In this document: one piece after another, positions 1 through 6,900 of the stretch
How positions within the stretch are numbered: the stretch's first letter is position 1
Layout of the letters: the number at the start of each line of letters is the position of its first letter
Translations under genes and position numbers: made by a program
The notes under the pieces: model-generated
The model's database searches: none
What the model was told of the DNA's origin: nothing
What the model saw: the letters and a program-made list of their open reading frames with translations, nothing else
NCBI GenBank assembly: GCA_025924435.1
Contig: JAICIL010000170.1
Location: 1-9,409 of the forward strand
Reading direction: 5' to 3'
DNA: 9,409 nucleotides
DNA from: Chloroflexia bacterium
Lineage (GTDB): Bacteria > Chloroflexota > Chloroflexia > Thermomicrobiales > JALYUS01

Positions 1-5
1 AGGGA

Positions 6-1370
6 TTATGAGGAATGGAGCGGGGCCGGGGATGGGACGAGCGGCAGCCAGCCGGTGAATTCCGCCCCCCCACCCTCCCCATTCGCGGCGGTGAGGTCGC
101 CGCCATGCGCGCGGAGGATGCGGCGGGCGATGGTGAGGCCGAGGCCCGCCCCGCCCGTCTCCCGGTTCCGCGATGCCTCGCCCCGGTAGAGCGGCTCGAA
201 GAGGTGCGGCAAATCGTGCGCGGCGATCCCCGGCCCCGTGTCCGCGATGGTGAATGCGACGCGATCCGGTTCCGTCCGCCATCGGACGGTGATCGCCCCC
301 CCGGTTGGCGTGTGACGGAGCGCATTGTCCAGCAAATTCTCTACCGCCCGCGTGATGAGGTGTGCATCTCCCACGAGCGCGGGGCAACCGTCCGGCCCCG
401 CGCGCTCGACTGCCACGCCCTTCGCCTGGGCGCGTGGCCGCAGATCATCTACCGCCCGCGCGAAGACCGGCCCGATTTCCATCCGCGCGCGGCGCAGCGT
501 CTGCTCCAGATACTCCGCCTTCGTGTAGGCGAAGAGGTCGTCCACGAGCCGGTCGAGTTGATCCGCTTTCTGCCGGCAGACCGCGATATACCGCGCGGCC
601 TTCTCCGGCGAGGTCGCAAGCCCCTGCTCCAGCCCCACCAGCGAGCCGCGCAGGGTGAAGAGCGGCGTGCGCAGGTCGTGGGCGATCGCGCCGATGAAGA
701 AGCGCCGCTCCTCCTCCAGCGCCGCCTGCCGCCCGATTAATTCCCGCAGCCCGTCGCCCATCGCCTGGAAGGCCGCGCGCACCGCCGCGATCTCCTTAAC
801 GCGCGACTGCGGCAAGGCGAAGTCGAGATTGCCGCCCGCGATCCGCCGCGCCGCCGCGCCCATCGCCTCGAGGGGGCGCACGACGGACCGGCGCATCTGC
901 CAGCCGACATTGAGGAGCGCGAGCGCGAGTGCGATCCCCGCCGCCGTGCGGGCGAGGCCGTCGTCGCGCTGCGGGGCGAACAGGTCCACCGTGCCCAATT
1001 CCTGCCCACCCGCCACGACCGCCGTCTGCTCGCTCGGATGCGTCCCGGACCACCAGGGCGGATGCCCCCCCGCTGCGGCGTGTCCGGCGCGGAATACCTC
1101 GCCGCCGGACGGGTCGCGGATCACGACGCCCGCGCCGAGCGTGGCGAACATGTCGCGGGCGGAGGCCTGCCACGCCGGGTCGCGCCAGCGGGCCGCGTTG
1201 TCCACGATCTCCCGCCGCGCGGCGGCGAGCGCGTCGTTTTGTTGCTGGGTTTGCTGCGGTTGCAGCACGCGGCGGTCGAACAGGTCCGTGGCGCCGTAGG
1301 CCAGCGCGGGCAGGAAGAAAAAGGTCAGCACCCCCACGAGCATGAACTGGCGGATGCCGAGCATTCTCAT
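6..1370 (-). CDS. Sensor histidine kinase (HAMP, HisKA, HATPase)
   Basis: Membrane histidine kinase of 454 residues that should autophosphorylate and pass phosphate to the adjacent OmpR-type regulator. A first membrane helix spans about residues 8-26. An extracytoplasmic stretch of about 115 residues follows, then a second helix (about 143-160), a HAMP region (about 160-212) and a HisKA domain with H-box HDLRTPL (phospho-His 231). The ATPase domain has an N-box (N345, N349), DTGPG at 377-381 and GGAGLGL at 406-412. All catalytic boxes are intact. The start ATG overlaps the regulator's TGA as ATGA, so translation is probably coupled; the open frame upstream of this ATG is only the shadow of the regulator. 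The sensor domain resembles nothing I can name, so the signal is unknown. The stop codon lies six bases from the window edge. Confidence 0.95.
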   Translation of the reverse strand: MRMLGIRQFMLVGVLTFFFLPALAYGATDLFDRRVLQPQQTQQQNDALAAARREIVDNAARWRDPAWQASARDMFATLGAGVVIRDPSGGEVFRAGHAAAGGHPPWWSGTHPSEQTAVVAGGQELGTVDLFAPQRDDGLARTAAGIALALALLNVGWQMRRSVVRPLEAMGAAARRIAGGNLDFALPQSRVKEIAAVRAAFQAMGDGLRELIGRQAALEEERRFFIGAIAHDLRTPLFTLRGSLVGLEQGLATSPEKAARYIAVCRQKADQLDRLVDDLFAYTKAEYLEQTLRRARMEIGPVFARAVDDLRPRAQAKGVAVERAGPDGCPALVGDAHLITRAVENLLDNALRHTPTGGAITVRWRTEPDRVAFTIADTGPGIAAHDLPHLFEPLYRGEASRNRETGGAGLGLTIARRILRAHGGDLTAANGEGGGAEFTGWLPLVPSPAPLHSS

Positions 1371-2059
1371 CGCTTCTTCCCCTCGAAGCGATAGCCGACG
1401 CCCCAGACATTGACGATCAGGGGCGGCGCGCTCGGGTCTGCCTCGATCTTCTCGCGAATCCGGCCGATGTGGACGGTGACGGTGTGCCGGTCGCCCGCGC
1501 CGCCCCAGAAGTGCTCGAGCAATTGCTCGTAGGTGAAAACCTGGCGCGGATGTTCGGCGAGCAGGCAGAGGATTTCGAACTCCCGTGGGGTGAGGGGCAC
1601 CGGCGCGCCGTCCACGCGGACCTCGCGTGCCCGCGCATCCAGCACGAGACGCCCGTAATCGAGCGCGGCGCTCTCGGCGGTCCCCGTGCCGACGGAGCGG
1701 CGCAGCACCGCCTTGACGCGCGCCACCACCTCCGGCGGCGTGGCGGATTTGACGATGTAGTCGTCGCCGCCCAACCCCAGCCCGCGAATTTTGTCCAGGT
1801 CCTCGCCCCGCGCGCTCAGAAACAGGATCGGCACATCGCTCGTCCCCCGCACCCGCCGGCAGAGGTCGAAGCCGCTCTCGCCCGGCATCATGATGTCGAG
1901 GAGCAGGCAATCTATGGGGGCGCGATCCATCGCCGCGAGGGCCTCCCGCGCGCTCGTGGCGCCCTCCACATGGAAGCCCTCGGCTTCGAGGAAATCGCGC
2001 ATCAGGTCCACGATGGCCGCGTCGTCGTCCACGACCAGCACCGTTCGTTTCTCCCTCAT
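1367..2059 (-). CDS. OmpR-family response regulator
   Basis: DNA-binding response regulator of 230 residues, the usual OmpR/PhoB length. The receiver domain occupies about residues 5-118, with acidic pocket D11-D13, phospho-acceptor D55 (LLLDIMMPG), S82 and K104. The C-terminal winged helix (about 133-228) has the typical LTPREFEIL, VTVHIGRIREKI and VWGVGYRF segments. The start is chosen because the receiver fold begins right after MREKR and a GGAGGG lies 8 bases upstream. A longer in-frame start to 2203 would only add an Arg-rich, low-complexity extension. One oddity is that the conserved Lys is followed by Ser-Ala-Thr-Pro instead of the usual Pro-Phe. It is the first gene of a regulator-kinase pair, and the DNA upstream holds direct repeats that may be its own targets. 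Confidence 0.96.
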   Translation of the reverse strand: MREKRTVLVVDDDAAIVDLMRDFLEAEGFHVEGATSAREALAAMDRAPIDCLLLDIMMPGESGFDLCRRVRGTSDVPILFLSARGEDLDKIRGLGLGGDDYIVKSATPPEVVARVKAVLRRSVGTGTAESAALDYGRLVLDARAREVRVDGAPVPLTPREFEILCLLAEHPRQVFTYEQLLEHFWGGAGDRHTVTVHIGRIREKIEADPSAPPLIVNVWGVGYRFEGKKR

Positions 2060-2163
2060 CGTTGCGGCCCTCCGCTTGTCGTCGCGCCCGGAGCGTTTCC
2101 GAGACGGTCCTTCACGATCATTGTGCCACGCCCGGCGGGGCTTTTGGGCGCTTCGCCGGGGAC

Positions 2164-2231
2164 GTGACCGCACTGTGGACGGCCGGTGACCGTTTCGTGA
2201 CATTTCGCCGCACCCGTTCGTGATTTTCGCC
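2164..2231. promoter_or_regulatory. Phased GTGA(C/T) direct repeats, candidate regulator sites
   Basis: GTGA occurs on the plus strand at 2164, 2186, 2197 and 2220, giving spacings of 22, 11 and 23 bases, close to whole helical turns. The first two copies share GTGACCG. The last two share a longer block, TTCGTGA followed after one or two bases by TTTCGCC. OmpR-family regulators typically bind tandem direct half-sites about 10-11 bases apart, so this could be the binding region of the adjacent regulator, acting on itself, on the divergent genes, or both. No strong -10/-35 pair was found beside it. This is inference from spacing only. Confidence 0.4.
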
Positions 2232-2300
2232 CTTCATCATCGGGATGTGCTTCCGGAAATGGCCGGATGCACGGTAGGGATGAAACGATGAGGGGTCGAG

Positions 2301-2699
2301 ATGCGGAATATCCTTTCCAGAATGCACGCGGGCCTGGCGTGGGTCATCCTCGCGGCGGTCGTCGCGCAGTTCTTCTTCGCGGGGCTCGGATTGTTCGGGG
2401 CGGCGGGCTTCGGCGCGCACCGGTTGACCGGCTCGCTGATCGTGCCGGGGTCGCTGATCCTCGCCCTGCTCGCGCTCGCCGGGAGGCTGGGCGGCGCGGC
2501 AATCGGGCTGTCGGCGTTGCTCTTCGGCCTGACGCTCGTGCAGTCGCTGCTCGTGCGCGGGCCGTCGTTGGTCGCCGCGCTCCACCCGGTCAACGCGATC
2601 GCGATTTTGTACGTGGCGCAGCGGCTCGCCAGCACGGGGTGGCGAGCGGCGCGTTCGCCCGCGACCGATTTCACGCATGCGCCTGCCGGTGTCCGATAG
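2301..2699 (+). CDS. Four-helix membrane protein, DUF6220-like
   Basis: Small integral membrane protein of 132 residues with four predicted helices at about 10-33, 43-61, 64-84 and 91-110. The pattern QFFFAGLGLFG, then AHRLTGSL after helix 1 and LHPVNAIAILY at helix 4, matches my memory of the DUF6220 family, which has no established function. His40 and His95 sit near the ends of helices and look like the conserved positions. The ATG at 2301 has AGGGG 5 bases upstream. The next gene starts 28 bases after the stop with its own Shine-Dalgarno site, so the two are probably one transcript. The gene diverges from the two-component pair and could be one of its targets. Confidence 0.8.
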   Translation: MRNILSRMHAGLAWVILAAVVAQFFFAGLGLFGAAGFGAHRLTGSLIVPGSLILALLALAGRLGGAAIGLSALLFGLTLVQSLLVRGPSLVAALHPVNAIAILYVAQRLASTGWRAARSPATDFTHAPAGVR

Positions 2700-2727
2700 G
2701 CGGAGACTGATCGAAAGGAGTAATCAG

Positions 2728-3192
2728 ATGACCACGGATCATGGGAACGACACGGAAAATGGGGGCGGGCGCGGCGGCAGCCCGCACGCCAGAGGGATGC
2801 GCGCTTCCGACGCCGACCGCGAGCGGACGGCGACGCTGCTCCGGCAGCACTACTCGGAGGGACGGTTGGACGCGCGGGAGTATGACGAGCGGATCGAACG
2901 CTGCTACGCGGCCAAGACCGTGCGCGAGCTCGATGATTTGTTCGTTGATCTGCCGCGCGCCGCCGCGCGGGAAGCGGAGGAGGACCACGCCCGCCATCAA
3001 TGGCTCCCACCGTGGCGGCTCGCGATGGTCGTGCCGGTCGCGATCGCGCTCATTGTCCTCTGCGCGCTCACCGGGGCGCACCTCTTCTGGCTGGCGTGGC
3101 CGCTCTTCTTCCTCTTCTTTTTCGGCCCGTTCGGTCGCTGGCGCCGCTTCGGATACCGGCGCGGGCGCGATGACCGCACGACAGCCATCTGA
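2728..3192 (+). CDS. DUF1707 (SHOCT-like) protein with two membrane helices
   Basis: Protein of 154 residues. A Gly-rich N-terminal tail leads into a DUF1707 domain at about 24-76 (MRASDADRER, then EGRLDAREYDERIERCYAAKTVRELDDLF in outline, ending in DLP). Two hydrophobic helices follow at about 98-114 and 117-135, and then a basic Arg-rich tail. DUF1707 is common at the N-terminus of small membrane or cell-surface proteins of Actinobacteria and Chloroflexota and is thought to mediate interactions; its exact role is not established. The start at 2728 was chosen for AAAGGAG at 7 bases. An upstream in-frame ATG at 2677 lies inside the previous gene, and a later ATG at 2797 has poor spacing. The gene is the second of the pair and is followed by an intrinsic terminator. 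Confidence 0.88.
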   Translation: MTTDHGNDTENGGGRGGSPHARGMRASDADRERTATLLRQHYSEGRLDAREYDERIERCYAAKTVRELDDLFVDLPRAAAREAEEDHARHQWLPPWRLAMVVPVAIALIVLCALTGAHLFWLAWPLFFLFFFGPFGRWRRFGYRRGRDDRTTAI

Positions 3193-3225
3193 AATCGCGC
3201 AATCGCCCAACGGCGTGCGATGCGG

Positions 3226-3247
3226 GGCGGGCGAAAGCCCGCCTTTT
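3226..3247 (+). terminator. Rho-independent terminator of the DUF6220-DUF1707 pair
   Basis: A perfect 7-bp GC stem GGCGGGC / GCCCGCC (3226-3232 with 3237-3243) is closed by a GAAA tetraloop and followed directly by TTTT. It begins 33 bases past the stop codon of the DUF1707 gene. On the opposite strand the hairpin has no T-run, so it works for the plus strand only. Confidence 0.85.
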
Positions 3248-3276
3248 CGTCGCCGCGATATTCGGATCGCCCGAAC

Positions 3277-3305
3277 GAATCGGGGGCAGCTGCTGCCCCC
3301 GATTC
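3277..3305 (-). terminator. 29-base inverted repeat past the kinase gene, terminator-like
   Basis: A perfect 14-bp inverted repeat (GAATCGGGGGCAGC and its complement, 3277-3290 with 3292-3305) has a single central base. It lies 25 bases past the kinase stop codon, between two convergent genes. It would form a very stable hairpin in the minus-strand transcript, but only a weak T-rich stretch follows. It is probably a transcription end or an mRNA-stabilising hairpin. Because it is nearly symmetric, a protein-binding palindrome is also possible. Confidence 0.5.
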
Positions 3306-3330
3306 CCGCAGCGTGGTGTGTCGCTCGGCG

Positions 3331-5169
3331 TTACTTCCTGAAGGTGAGCGAGGCGATGATGGCGTCAATCTCCGCCTTGTGCGCGGCCCCGGCGTTGGCG
3401 GTGAGGAGGAACTCCTTCCCGCCGTGGTTGACCTCCCAGATCTGGCCGTTGAGGGTCGTCGCGCCCGGTTTCTTCGCCGTGTAGGTGAAGGGGAACGTCT
3501 TCGCCGGTTCGCCGCCCACTTTGCTGTCGCTCACCGGGCCGTCCACGTAGGCGAAATCCGTGCTCTTCGCGTGGACATCGCGGATATTCTGCACCTCATC
3601 GGCGACGGATGTGCCGGTCTGCGGGTCGTAGATGTCCACGAAGAAGAAGGTGTCGTCCGGGCCGTCCAGTTCGAGGACGTTGGACTGGACGTCCGCATCC
3701 GTCGTCACCTTCCATCCGGACGGGTATTGCAGCCGGACCAGATTCTTCGGGTCGGTGAAGGTTGCCAAGCCGCCGGGTGCGGCGGTGGGCGCGGTCGTCG
3801 GTCGGGCGATTGTCGGCGCGGCGGTCGCGGACGGCGCGCGCGTCGCGGTGGCTGCCACGGTTGCCGCCGCCGTCGGCCGTACGGTCGCGACAGCGGTTGG
3901 CGTCGAAGCGGTGGCGGCGGTCGGGGCGACGACGGTCGCCGTCGCGGTCTTCGTGCCGCCGTCCGAGAAGATCGCAAAGCCCGCGACGACCGCGAGGACG
4001 GCGACGAGCGCGCCGCCGATGCCGAAGATCAGCCCCCGGTTGCCGCGCTTCGGCGGTGGCCCGGATGGCGTGGCGTAACCGGGCGCGGCGGGGTAGCGCG
4101 GGGGCGCGTACCCTCCCGTGCCGGTTGTGCCCGGCGGATAGACTGGCGCGCCCGCCGCCCCCGGCGTCGTCGGGCCGCCGTATGCCGAGGGCACGCCGGT
4201 CGGCGGCGCGGCGCTTCCCGCCCCCGCCTGCCATACCGGCGCGGCGACGCGCGTCCGGCCATCGTCGGGGAGCGCATAGGCGTCCGCCGCCGGGGTCGTC
4301 GCCGTGCCGAGCGCGCCGAGACCCTTCAGGAGATCGGACGCGTTCTGGTAGCGCGCGTCAATATCGCGGGCAAGCGCCCGGTCCACAATCGCCGTCATCT
4401 CCGGCGGCAGGTCGCCGCGGCGGGCGGCGAGCGGCTGGCGACGCCGCGCGTACGGCTCGCCCGCCAGCATCTCGTAGAGGACGAGGCCGAGGCTGTAGAG
4501 GTCGGAGCGGCCGTCAATGTAGCCGTAGCCGGCGGATTGTTCGGGGCTCATGTAGATCGGCGTGCCGGGGTGGCCGGAGGCGACCTGCGTGCGCAGGCTC
4601 TCGTGCCCGACCTGCGCGATGCCGAAATCCATCAATTTCGCCGCGCCGCGCCGGGTAATCATGATGTTCGCGGGTTTGATGTCCCGGTGGACGATCCCCT
4701 GCTCGTGCACCGCCTCCAGCGCCCGCGCCACATCGGCGGCGATCGCGGCGGCGCGGCCAACCGGCAGCGTGCCGACCTGGGCGAGGAGATCGCGCAGGTT
4801 CGTGCCGTCCACGTACTCCATCACGAGATAACTGTTGCCCGTCGCATCCTCGTGCAAATCGTAGACGGTGACGACGTTCGGCTGCTGGACCATCCCCGCG
4901 GCGCGGGCCTCGCGCTGGAACCGCTCCAGATACCGCGCGTACGTCGTATGATCGGTGGTGTTCCGGCTGGCGAGCAGTTCCTTGATGGCGACGTTGCGCC
5001 GGAGGCGGCTGTCCATCGCGAGGTAAACCCGCCCGAATGCCCCCTCGCCGATGATCCGCTCGATGCGGTAGCGATTCCCGAACAGCGCGGTCGGCGTCGC
5101 GCCGTCGCTCGCGGGGAGCACCGTTTCCTGCGCGTCCGGTGGGACGCCGGGTGGCCGGGCATCTCCCAT
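3331..5169 (-). CDS. Transmembrane Ser/Thr protein kinase with extracytoplasmic domain
   Basis: Hanks-type kinase of 612 residues. The cytoplasmic kinase domain (about 34-290) is complete: Gly-loop GEGAFG at 41-46, catalytic lysine K63, HRDIKPAN at 161-168 (D163), DFG at 181-183, the GTPIYMSPE activation segment end at 202-210, and YSLGLVLYEML at 225-235. A Pro/Gly/Tyr-rich juxtamembrane linker (about 310-375), one membrane helix (about 379-401) and a Thr/Ala/Pro-rich outer linker (about 405-465) follow. The last 140 residues form a compact outer domain starting FTDPKNLVRLQYPSGWKV, which recalls PsbP- or LpqN-like folds; that likeness is a guess. The ATG at 5169 has AAGGA upstream. There are no PASTA repeats, unlike PknB of Firmicutes and Actinobacteria, so the ligand is unlikely to be muropeptide by that route. 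Confidence 0.93.
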   Translation of the reverse strand: MGDARPPGVPPDAQETVLPASDGATPTALFGNRYRIERIIGEGAFGRVYLAMDSRLRRNVAIKELLASRNTTDHTTYARYLERFQREARAAGMVQQPNVVTVYDLHEDATGNSYLVMEYVDGTNLRDLLAQVGTLPVGRAAAIAADVARALEAVHEQGIVHRDIKPANIMITRRGAAKLMDFGIAQVGHESLRTQVASGHPGTPIYMSPEQSAGYGYIDGRSDLYSLGLVLYEMLAGEPYARRRQPLAARRGDLPPEMTAIVDRALARDIDARYQNASDLLKGLGALGTATTPAADAYALPDDGRTRVAAPVWQAGAGSAAPPTGVPSAYGGPTTPGAAGAPVYPPGTTGTGGYAPPRYPAAPGYATPSGPPPKRGNRGLIFGIGGALVAVLAVVAGFAIFSDGGTKTATATVVAPTAATASTPTAVATVRPTAAATVAATATRAPSATAAPTIARPTTAPTAAPGGLATFTDPKNLVRLQYPSGWKVTTDADVQSNVLELDGPDDTFFFVDIYDPQTGTSVADEVQNIRDVHAKSTDFAYVDGPVSDSKVGGEPAKTFPFTYTAKKPGATTLNGQIWEVNHGGKEFLLTANAGAAHKAEIDAIIASLTFRK

Positions 5170-5315
5170 GTCGTGCCATCCTTCCCTGTTGCCGTCGCCC
5201 GCGTCATGCAGGCGGTGCACCCTGCGTTGTGCCGCTGTACGGGGAAGGCGCGCGGCGGGCATGTTCGATCGGATCGCCGGAGTCTCATCCTTCCCAACTG
5301 AGATCGGTGGCGACT

Positions 5316-5345
5316 ACTGTACGCAATCGCACCCCTCTGCGTAAA
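5316..5345 (-). promoter_or_regulatory. Possible promoter of the Ser/Thr kinase gene
   Basis: On the minus strand, TTTACG (5345-5340) and TACAGT (5321-5316) are separated by 18 bases, each matching four of six consensus positions. It would give a leader of roughly 140 bases. The whole gap between kinase and stress protein (5170-5467) holds no gene that I can support and no convincing T-tailed terminator. Confidence 0.25.
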
Positions 5346-5467
5346 GGACGAACGGCACATCTCCGTGGTTCCCGCGCGGCACGAGGCGAGGGGCGGGGCG
5401 ACCCGCTCCGTTCACCGACCGATGATGGTGGATGCACCCGATGCCGTGCCGCTGCGGGCGTCGCATA

Positions 5468-6394
5468 TCAGCGCGCGATAAGACGCTCCACCGAGACAAT
5501 CTCCCGCTCCGTCGCGTGGGCGCATGCCTCGCCGACGAGCACAATGGGGGCCACGGCGGCGCGCACGAGCGCGATCGCCACGCTGCCCATCACCCAACGC
5601 GGCACGCCGCCGTGCCCGTGCGTGCCCATGACGACGAGGCCGGGCCGTTCCTCGCGCAGGTAGGCGGCCAGTTGTTCGGTGGCGTCGCCGTGCAGACCGA
5701 CCGTTTCGACGGCCAGATCGCCTCGCAGCCGCCCGGCGACGCCGTCAAGGTAGGTGGCAACCCGCTCCGCCGTCACCGCTTCGACCGCTTCGAACGCCGC
5801 CTGGTTGATCTCGAATGCGTACGGGCCGGGGATGATCGGTGGGGCCGCGTTCCAGGCCCGGACGAGCGCGAGGGGCGTGCCCAGCGCCTTCGCCAGATCG
5901 GTCGCATACGGCAACGCCGCCTCCGCGCGCGGCGAGCCATCCAGCGGCACGACAATCGGCGTGTGGGGAGACGGTTCCGGTGCCGCCACATCCGGCCGAA
6001 TGAGGAGCACCGGCAGGGGGGCGTCGTGGACGACCCGCTCGGCGACGCTGCCGATCATAATCCGACCGATGCCCGTGCGCGCGTGCGTCGCCATGCAGAT
6101 GGCGTCCGCCTCGATTTCGTCTGCGTAGGTGACGATCTCTTCGGCGGGCGTGCCGTCGCGAACCGCGATGATCGTCGGTATCTGCTCGGGTTGCGATTCC
6201 CGCGCGACCTGACGGAGCCATTGTCGGGCGTCGCGGCGGTGCTGGTCGGCGAGATCGGTGCTCGGATAGTGGTGATCGAGCACATGGAGCAGGGCGAGCG
6301 TCGCCCCGGTGCGCGCGGCGAGCGCGCGGGCGGTTGGCAGCGCGGCGAGCGCGCACTCCGTCCGGTCGAGGGGGACGACGATCCGTGTAAACAT
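5468..6394 (-). CDS. Tandem universal stress protein (UspA family)
   Basis: Cytoplasmic protein of 308 residues made of two Usp domains, at about 1-133 and 145-287. Both begin with the family's IVVPLD strand (TRIVVPLDRT and TPIVVPLDGS). The second domain has the full ATP-binding pattern G-x2-G-x9-G-S (G257, G260, G270, S271). In the first, the two leading glycines are alanines (A102, A105) while G115-S116 remain, so nucleotide binding may be uneven between the halves. Such proteins respond to starvation, hypoxia, nitric oxide or other stress. The start ATG has GGAGG 5 bases upstream. The gene follows the stand-alone DUF2249 gene on the same strand after 156 bases. That gap carries a TTGACA (6535-6530) with no matching -10 and two TGTGACGG copies, so it may have its own promoter. 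Confidence 0.95.
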   Translation of the reverse strand: MFTRIVVPLDRTECALAALPTARALAARTGATLALLHVLDHHYPSTDLADQHRRDARQWLRQVARESQPEQIPTIIAVRDGTPAEEIVTYADEIEADAICMATHARTGIGRIMIGSVAERVVHDAPLPVLLIRPDVAAPEPSPHTPIVVPLDGSPRAEAALPYATDLAKALGTPLALVRAWNAAPPIIPGPYAFEINQAAFEAVEAVTAERVATYLDGVAGRLRGDLAVETVGLHGDATEQLAAYLREERPGLVVMGTHGHGGVPRWVMGSVAIALVRAAVAPIVLVGEACAHATEREIVSVERLIAR

Positions 6395-6484
6395 CCGAGC
6401 CTCCGCGAGCGATAGCGCGCGACATCCGCGACTGCGTGATGCGCGGGTCGCGACGCTTCCATTGCTGGTAGGGTAGGCGCGCGG

Positions 6485-6523
6485 CCGTCACAGCGGCGCG
6501 ACGTTGCGGAGGATTCCGTCACA
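6485..6523 (-). repeat. Two TGTGACGG direct repeats 31 bases apart
   Basis: TGTGACGG occurs on the minus strand at 6523-6516 and again at 6492-6485, an offset of 31 bases or about three helical turns. Both copies lie upstream of the stress protein gene. TGTGA is half of a CRP-type site, but neither copy has the matching inverted half. A regulator binding in tandem is possible; chance is also possible. Confidence 0.25.
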
Positions 6524-6550
6524 AAACCGTGTCAATCGGCGCGGATCGGG

Positions 6551-6784
6551 TCACGCCGTGCCTCTTCGGAAGGTGACACGCCAGTCGCCCTCGGCCGTCC
6601 GCGCCGTCTCATGGGCGAAGCCCTGCCCCGCGAGGACGCTATACAGCGGCACCGGCTCGAAGACGTTGATGACCACCAATTCCTCGCCGTCCTCCAGGCT
6701 TGCCACGGCCTGCATAATCCGGTCGAACGGCTCCTGGCCTCGCCGGATATCCTCGCGCACATCCACCACCCGTTGCATACGCAT
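6551..6784 (-). CDS. Small DUF2249-domain protein
   Basis: Protein of 77 residues that is nearly a whole DUF2249 domain (TusA-like fold). Recognisable segments are DVREDIR (8-14), EPF at 18-20, the FEPVPLY signature at 42-48, GFAHE at 55-59 and the closing W68-F72 strand. DUF2249 proteins often neighbour hemerythrins, cupins and nitrogen-oxide or denitrification genes, but no biochemical role is established. It lacks the N-terminal cysteine expected of a TusA sulfur carrier; indeed it has no cysteine at all. The first ATG (6784) is preferred over the one two codons later because AAAGGAG lies 8 bases upstream. It diverges from the cupin-DUF2249 fusion, so the two DUF2249 proteins share a promoter region and may act together. 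Confidence 0.88.
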   Translation of the reverse strand: MRMQRVVDVREDIRRGQEPFDRIMQAVASLEDGEELVVINVFEPVPLYSVLAGQGFAHETARTAEGDWRVTFRRGTA

Positions 6785-6801
6785 CGCAGGGTCTCCTTTC
6801 C

Positions 6802-6820
6802 GGGAGGCGCCGCGCCTCCC
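6802..6820. repeat. 19-base perfect palindrome before the DUF2249 gene
   Basis: GGGAGGCGC (6802-6810) is followed by one central base and its exact complement GCGCCTCCC (6812-6820). It lies 17 bases before the DUF2249 start, just ahead of its Shine-Dalgarno site. In the minus-strand mRNA it could fold into a leader hairpin that affects ribosome access; as DNA it could be an operator. There is no T-run, so it is not a terminator. Confidence 0.45.
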
Positions 6821-6850
6821 CCGCTATGCTCTCCGCCCGCCCCTCCCCTG

Positions 6851-6870
6851 GCTGTGCGATTTCTCACAGC
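6851..6870. promoter_or_regulatory. CRP/FNR-family operator
   Basis: A perfect palindrome GCTGTG-N8-CACAGC. Its core fits the CRP consensus TGTGA-N6-TCACA at nine of ten positions (TGTGC and TCACA). Its centre is 6860.5, about 41.5 bases before the transcription start expected from the -10 element at 6890. It lies between two divergent DUF2249 genes and could act on both. The actual regulator (CRP, FNR, DNR/NnrR or other) cannot be told from the site alone. Confidence 0.6.
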
Positions 6871-6889
6871 ATGCCGCGCGTGCGCCCGC

Positions 6890-6895
6890 TATGGT
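6890..6895 (+). promoter_or_regulatory. Candidate -10 element of the cupin-DUF2249 operon
   Basis: TATGGT matches TATAAT at four of six bases. No -35 hexamer is visible at the expected distance, as is usual for class II activator-dependent promoters. The predicted start of transcription is near 6902. Confidence 0.4.
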
Positions 6896-6900
6896 GATGG

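Noticed and set aside
1371..1910. N-terminal extension of the histidine kinase frame up to 1910
   Set aside because: This stretch lies inside the response regulator in another frame and is Arg/Ala/Pro-rich. The true start is the ATGA overlap at 1370, directly before the membrane helix.
2060..2107. Extension of the response regulator to an upstream ATG at 2203
   Set aside because: The added 48 residues are basic low complexity ahead of a complete receiver domain, and the GGAGGG site fits the start at 2059.
3220..5301. A 693-codon open frame on the plus strand across the Ser/Thr kinase gene
   Set aside because: It is antisense to a kinase with all motifs intact. Its translation is Arg/Gly-rich low complexity with no domain, as expected in GC-rich DNA.
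5393..5406. Hairpin GCGGG-GCGA-CCCGC downstream of the stress protein gene
   Set aside because: It has a five-pair stem with no T-run on the minus strand and lies more than 60 bases past the stop. It is too weak to call a terminator.
5432..6415. A 327-codon plus-strand open frame opposite the universal stress protein
   Set aside because: It is antisense to a clear tandem Usp protein and its translation is Arg/Gly/His-rich without any family features.
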